A stretch of 41,852 nt of DNA, taken from assembly GCF_004340685.1 (NCBI RefSeq), contig NZ_SLUN01000046.1:1-41852 (forward strand). Direction: 5' to 3'. Origin of the DNA: Hydrogenispora ethanolica. GTDB lineage: Bacteria > Bacillota > UBA4882 > UBA8346. Under the pieces are notes generated by a model, which was not told where the DNA came from, did not search any database, and saw nothing but the letters and a program-made list of their open reading frames with translations. The translations under genes were made by a program, and so were the position numbers. The stretch's first letter is position 1, and the number at the start of each line of letters is the position of its first letter. This document shows, piece after piece, positions 40,060 through 41,852 of this stretch.

Positions 40060-41292
40060 TTATTTCTTCAGCGCAGCGCGAATTTTGGCGGCAGCCTCAT
40101 CCAAAGCTTGCTTCGGCGTTTTCTTGCCGTAATAAGCTTGTTCCAGCGACAAACTGAGAATTTTCTGGGCTTCGGAGAAAACCGGACTCTTGTTGAATCC
40201 CCGTGAATTTTGAAGCGCGGTTATAAAGATTCTGTTTTTTTCCGGACTGTCTTTGACAAATCGGTCTTCCAACGATTTTCGGGTCGGCAAAAAATTAATT
40301 CCCTGATAGATATCCCACAGCGAGTCTCCGGAATAAAGGAACTCGGCCAATTTGGTGGCTGCTTCCTTATTTTTGGTCGACGCGGATACTGTAAAGAAAG
40401 TCCCCATGACCAGTGCGGTGTCGGATTTTTGCTTGATCGGCAGGGCATAGCCAAGCTTATCGCCGGCTTTTTTCTCAAGTTCGGGCAAAGCTTGCGTCTG
40501 CATATAAGCCATGGCCGCATAGCCGTTCATGAACACCGGACCGGTCAAAGACTGGATATCGCTGGGGATAATCGTGTTGTACTTGTTTTTTAAGTTGACT
40601 AAATAGGTGAGTGCTTGAACGCCTTCTTTGCTATTAAATAACGGTTGACCGTCTTCATCCCACAAGTCTCCATTTAACTGCCATAACATGGTCGCAAACA
40701 TCTGGTGTCCGTTCTGGGTAGCAATATCCAACCCAGCCCGCTCAACCCGGCTTCCATTGCGCTTCGTCAATTTTATGGCATACTTTTGTAGTTCTTGCCA
40801 ATTTCGAGGCGGTTTGTTGGGGTCAAGGCCCGCCTCTTTAAAATAGTCTTTGCGATAAAGAAAAACCCGAACCTCCGGAAGCAACAAGCCATATAATCTG
40901 CCCCGATAGCTTCCTTCTTTAAGTACTACATCATAAAAATCCTTGGTATTCAATTTCGCGGAGTTTTTATCGAAAGGCAAGAATCTATTCTGGCTGACCA
41001 ACTGGCCAAATTGGCCCCAGCCCACGCCCATCACATCAGGGGCCACTCCGCCGCTATAAGCGGTATTTAATTTTACAGGATACTCATTCCAGGGGATCTG
41101 GGCGTAATTGACTTTAATATTCGGATTTTCTTTTTCAAATTTAGCAAGAACGCTTTCCATGGTCGCTTTAATCGTGGGTTCTTGCCCGGGCATCCAAAAG
41201 TTCAAGGTCGTCACGTTGGAATCCGCCAAAGAAATACCCGATAAGAGGACGAACACACCCAAGGCAATGATGAATAACAGTTTTTGCTTCAT
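40060..41292 (-). CDS. Extracellular sugar-binding protein of a CUT1 ABC importer
   Basis: 410 residues, solute-binding family 1 (MalE/UgpB-like). A signal peptide (MKQKLLFIIALGVFVLLSGI, then SLA) is followed by NFWMPGQEPTIKATMESVLAKFEKENPNIKV-type sequence (two halves of the usual N-terminal block) and AYSGGVAPDVMGVGWGQFG. There is no cysteine at the signal peptide end, so it is not a lipoprotein; a free binding protein fits a periplasm. First gene of the operon; the ligand is probably an oligosaccharide released by the beta-helix enzyme. Confidence 0.92.
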   Translation of the reverse strand: MKQKLLFIIALGVFVLLSGISLADSNVTTLNFWMPGQEPTIKATMESVLAKFEKENPNIKVNYAQIPWNEYPVKLNTAYSGGVAPDVMGVGWGQFGQLVSQNRFLPFDKNSAKLNTKDFYDVVLKEGSYRGRLYGLLLPEVRVFLYRKDYFKEAGLDPNKPPRNWQELQKYAIKLTKRNGSRVERAGLDIATQNGHQMFATMLWQLNGDLWDEDGQPLFNSKEGVQALTYLVNLKNKYNTIIPSDIQSLTGPVFMNGYAAMAYMQTQALPELEKKAGDKLGYALPIKQKSDTALVMGTFFTVSASTKNKEAATKLAEFLYSGDSLWDIYQGINFLPTRKSLEDRFVKDSPEKNRIFITALQNSRGFNKSPVFSEAQKILSLSLEQAYYGKKTPKQALDEAAAKIRAALKK

Positions 41293-41361
41293 TACTTTCC
41301 CTCCCTACATATTTTAGAAAAATACTCCAACTTTGGTTCGGTTTGTTACCCCCTTTCGCAA

Positions 41362-41397
41362 ACTTATTATCATTAATATAATAAGTCTTATGATAAG
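41362..41397. promoter_or_regulatory. Palindromic operator of the sugar operon (ROK candidate)
   Basis: ACTTATTAT (41362-41370) and ATAATAAGT (41378-41386) are perfect 9-base inverted half sites with a 7-base spacer; a second small palindrome CTTATGATAAG follows at 41387-41397. They overlap the -10 box and spacer of the promoter, as expected for a repressor site. Confidence 0.6.
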
Positions 41398-41404
41398 TTG
41401 TTAA
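41375..41404 (-). promoter_or_regulatory. Promoter of the sugar-uptake operon
   Basis: TTAACA (41404-41399), 18-base spacer, TATATT (41380-41375) on the minus strand. Confidence 0.6.
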
Positions 41405-41596
41405 GTAAGTTCGAGGCGAGGGAGATTATTCCTTCCCAAAAATAAAATTTTTTTAAGAAGTAGTTAAATTCTTGAAAAGATTCACAGGGGCATCGCGACC
41501 CCACCCCTTGGTCTCGAAATTCGGGGCAGGAATCGCCCCGCGGACATCGGAGTGAAAGCCATCCAATCTTTACCCCCTGATTTTACGCGGTTTTAG

Positions 41597-41663
41597 CCGC
41601 ACTTTCCAAACTTATCCACAGCCAAAATTCATTAACCCCATTCAACGATCCCGTTTATCCACA
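41597..41663 (+). promoter_or_regulatory. Conserved array leader with two DnaA boxes, second copy
   Basis: From CCGCACTTTCC to TTATCCACA; aligns with 16276-16211 on the other strand at about 54 of 67 positions. TTATCCACA occurs at 41612-41620 and 41655-41663. Confidence 0.65.
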
Positions 41664-41756
41664 GACGCTCATGCCTTAAAAAGGCACCATCAAAAATAAG
41701 AAAATAAGGTGAATTTTTTGGGGGCTCGTTTCTATTTTCAGGATAGGAATAGAACA

Positions 41757-41852
41757 CTTCACAAAAAGAACTCTTTTATTCACAAAAAGAGCTCGCTCAG
41801 CGACTGAAAGAGCTCATTCTTCCGAAAAAGAGCTCTTTCATTCACAAAAAGA
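41757..41852 (+). repeat. 21-bp modular tandem array, cut by the window end
   Basis: Units with GAACTC or GAGCTC cores: CACAAAAAGAACTCTTTTAT(T), CACAAAAAGAGCTCGCTCAG(C), GACTGAAAGAGCTCATTCTT(C), then a unit with AAAGAGCTCTTT. One step is 20 bp, the others 21. The words CAGCGACTGAA and ATTCACAAA are those of the array at 15905-16219. TTATTCACA, a DnaA-box match, is at 41776-41784. The array runs past the window. Confidence 0.75.

Overview
The window looks like a chromosomal segment of an anaerobic, probably diderm (outer-membrane-bearing) Firmicute; a Limnochordia/Hydrogenispora-like bacterium is my best guess, as inference only. Reasons: strong GGAGG ribosome sites and sigma-A promoters, a pyruvate:ferredoxin oxidoreductase, a possible CodY-like box before ilvD, and a CUT1 sugar transporter without its own ATPase. 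Against a monoderm envelope, there are two secreted beta-barrel porin-like proteins ending in Phe and a sugar-binding protein whose signal peptide has no lipobox cysteine.

Layout. 0-3 kb: purine uptake and salvage (NCS2 permease, hypoxanthine phosphoribosyltransferase) around a tiny membrane peptide gene with a hairpin over its ribosome site. 3.4-5.9 kb: two porin-like genes. 5.9-7.6 kb: no genes, a nest of short mobile elements. 7.6-11.8 kb: branched-chain amino acid genes ilvD and ilvBN. 12.5-21.4 kb: c-di-GMP signalling (HD-GYP response regulator, a degenerate GGDEF membrane protein that keeps its inhibitory-site motif, and a PAS-GGDEF-HD-GYP enzyme) plus a nitroreductase, broken up by about 2.7 kb of dispersed repeats. 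22-31.5 kb: CapA-like protein, serS, a cytidylate-kinase-like protein, a small membrane protein, nifJ and a two-gene chromate transporter. 32-33 kb: an alpha/beta hydrolase. 33-41.3 kb: a leftward polysaccharide-use operon (binding protein, two permeases, ROK repressor, beta-helix protein, sulfatase) whose promoter overlaps a palindromic operator.

The most unusual content is non-coding. Four arrays of 21-bp modules (15905-16219, 21782-22030, 31601-31915, 41757-end) share a 9-base word, GAGCGACTG, followed by a core that is often palindromic and that differs between arrays. Two arrays are exactly 15 units (315 bp) long. One array holds DnaA-box matches (TTATNCACA) at exact multiples of 21 bp, and a conserved leader of about 66 bp with two more DnaA boxes precedes that array and the one at the window end. 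Twenty-one bp is two helical turns, so repeated sites face the same way. I propose these as helically phased protein-binding arrays (DnaA titration or origin-like); the function is inference. At least six other families of short palindromic or inverted-repeat elements occupy the intergenic regions, two with visible target-site duplications.
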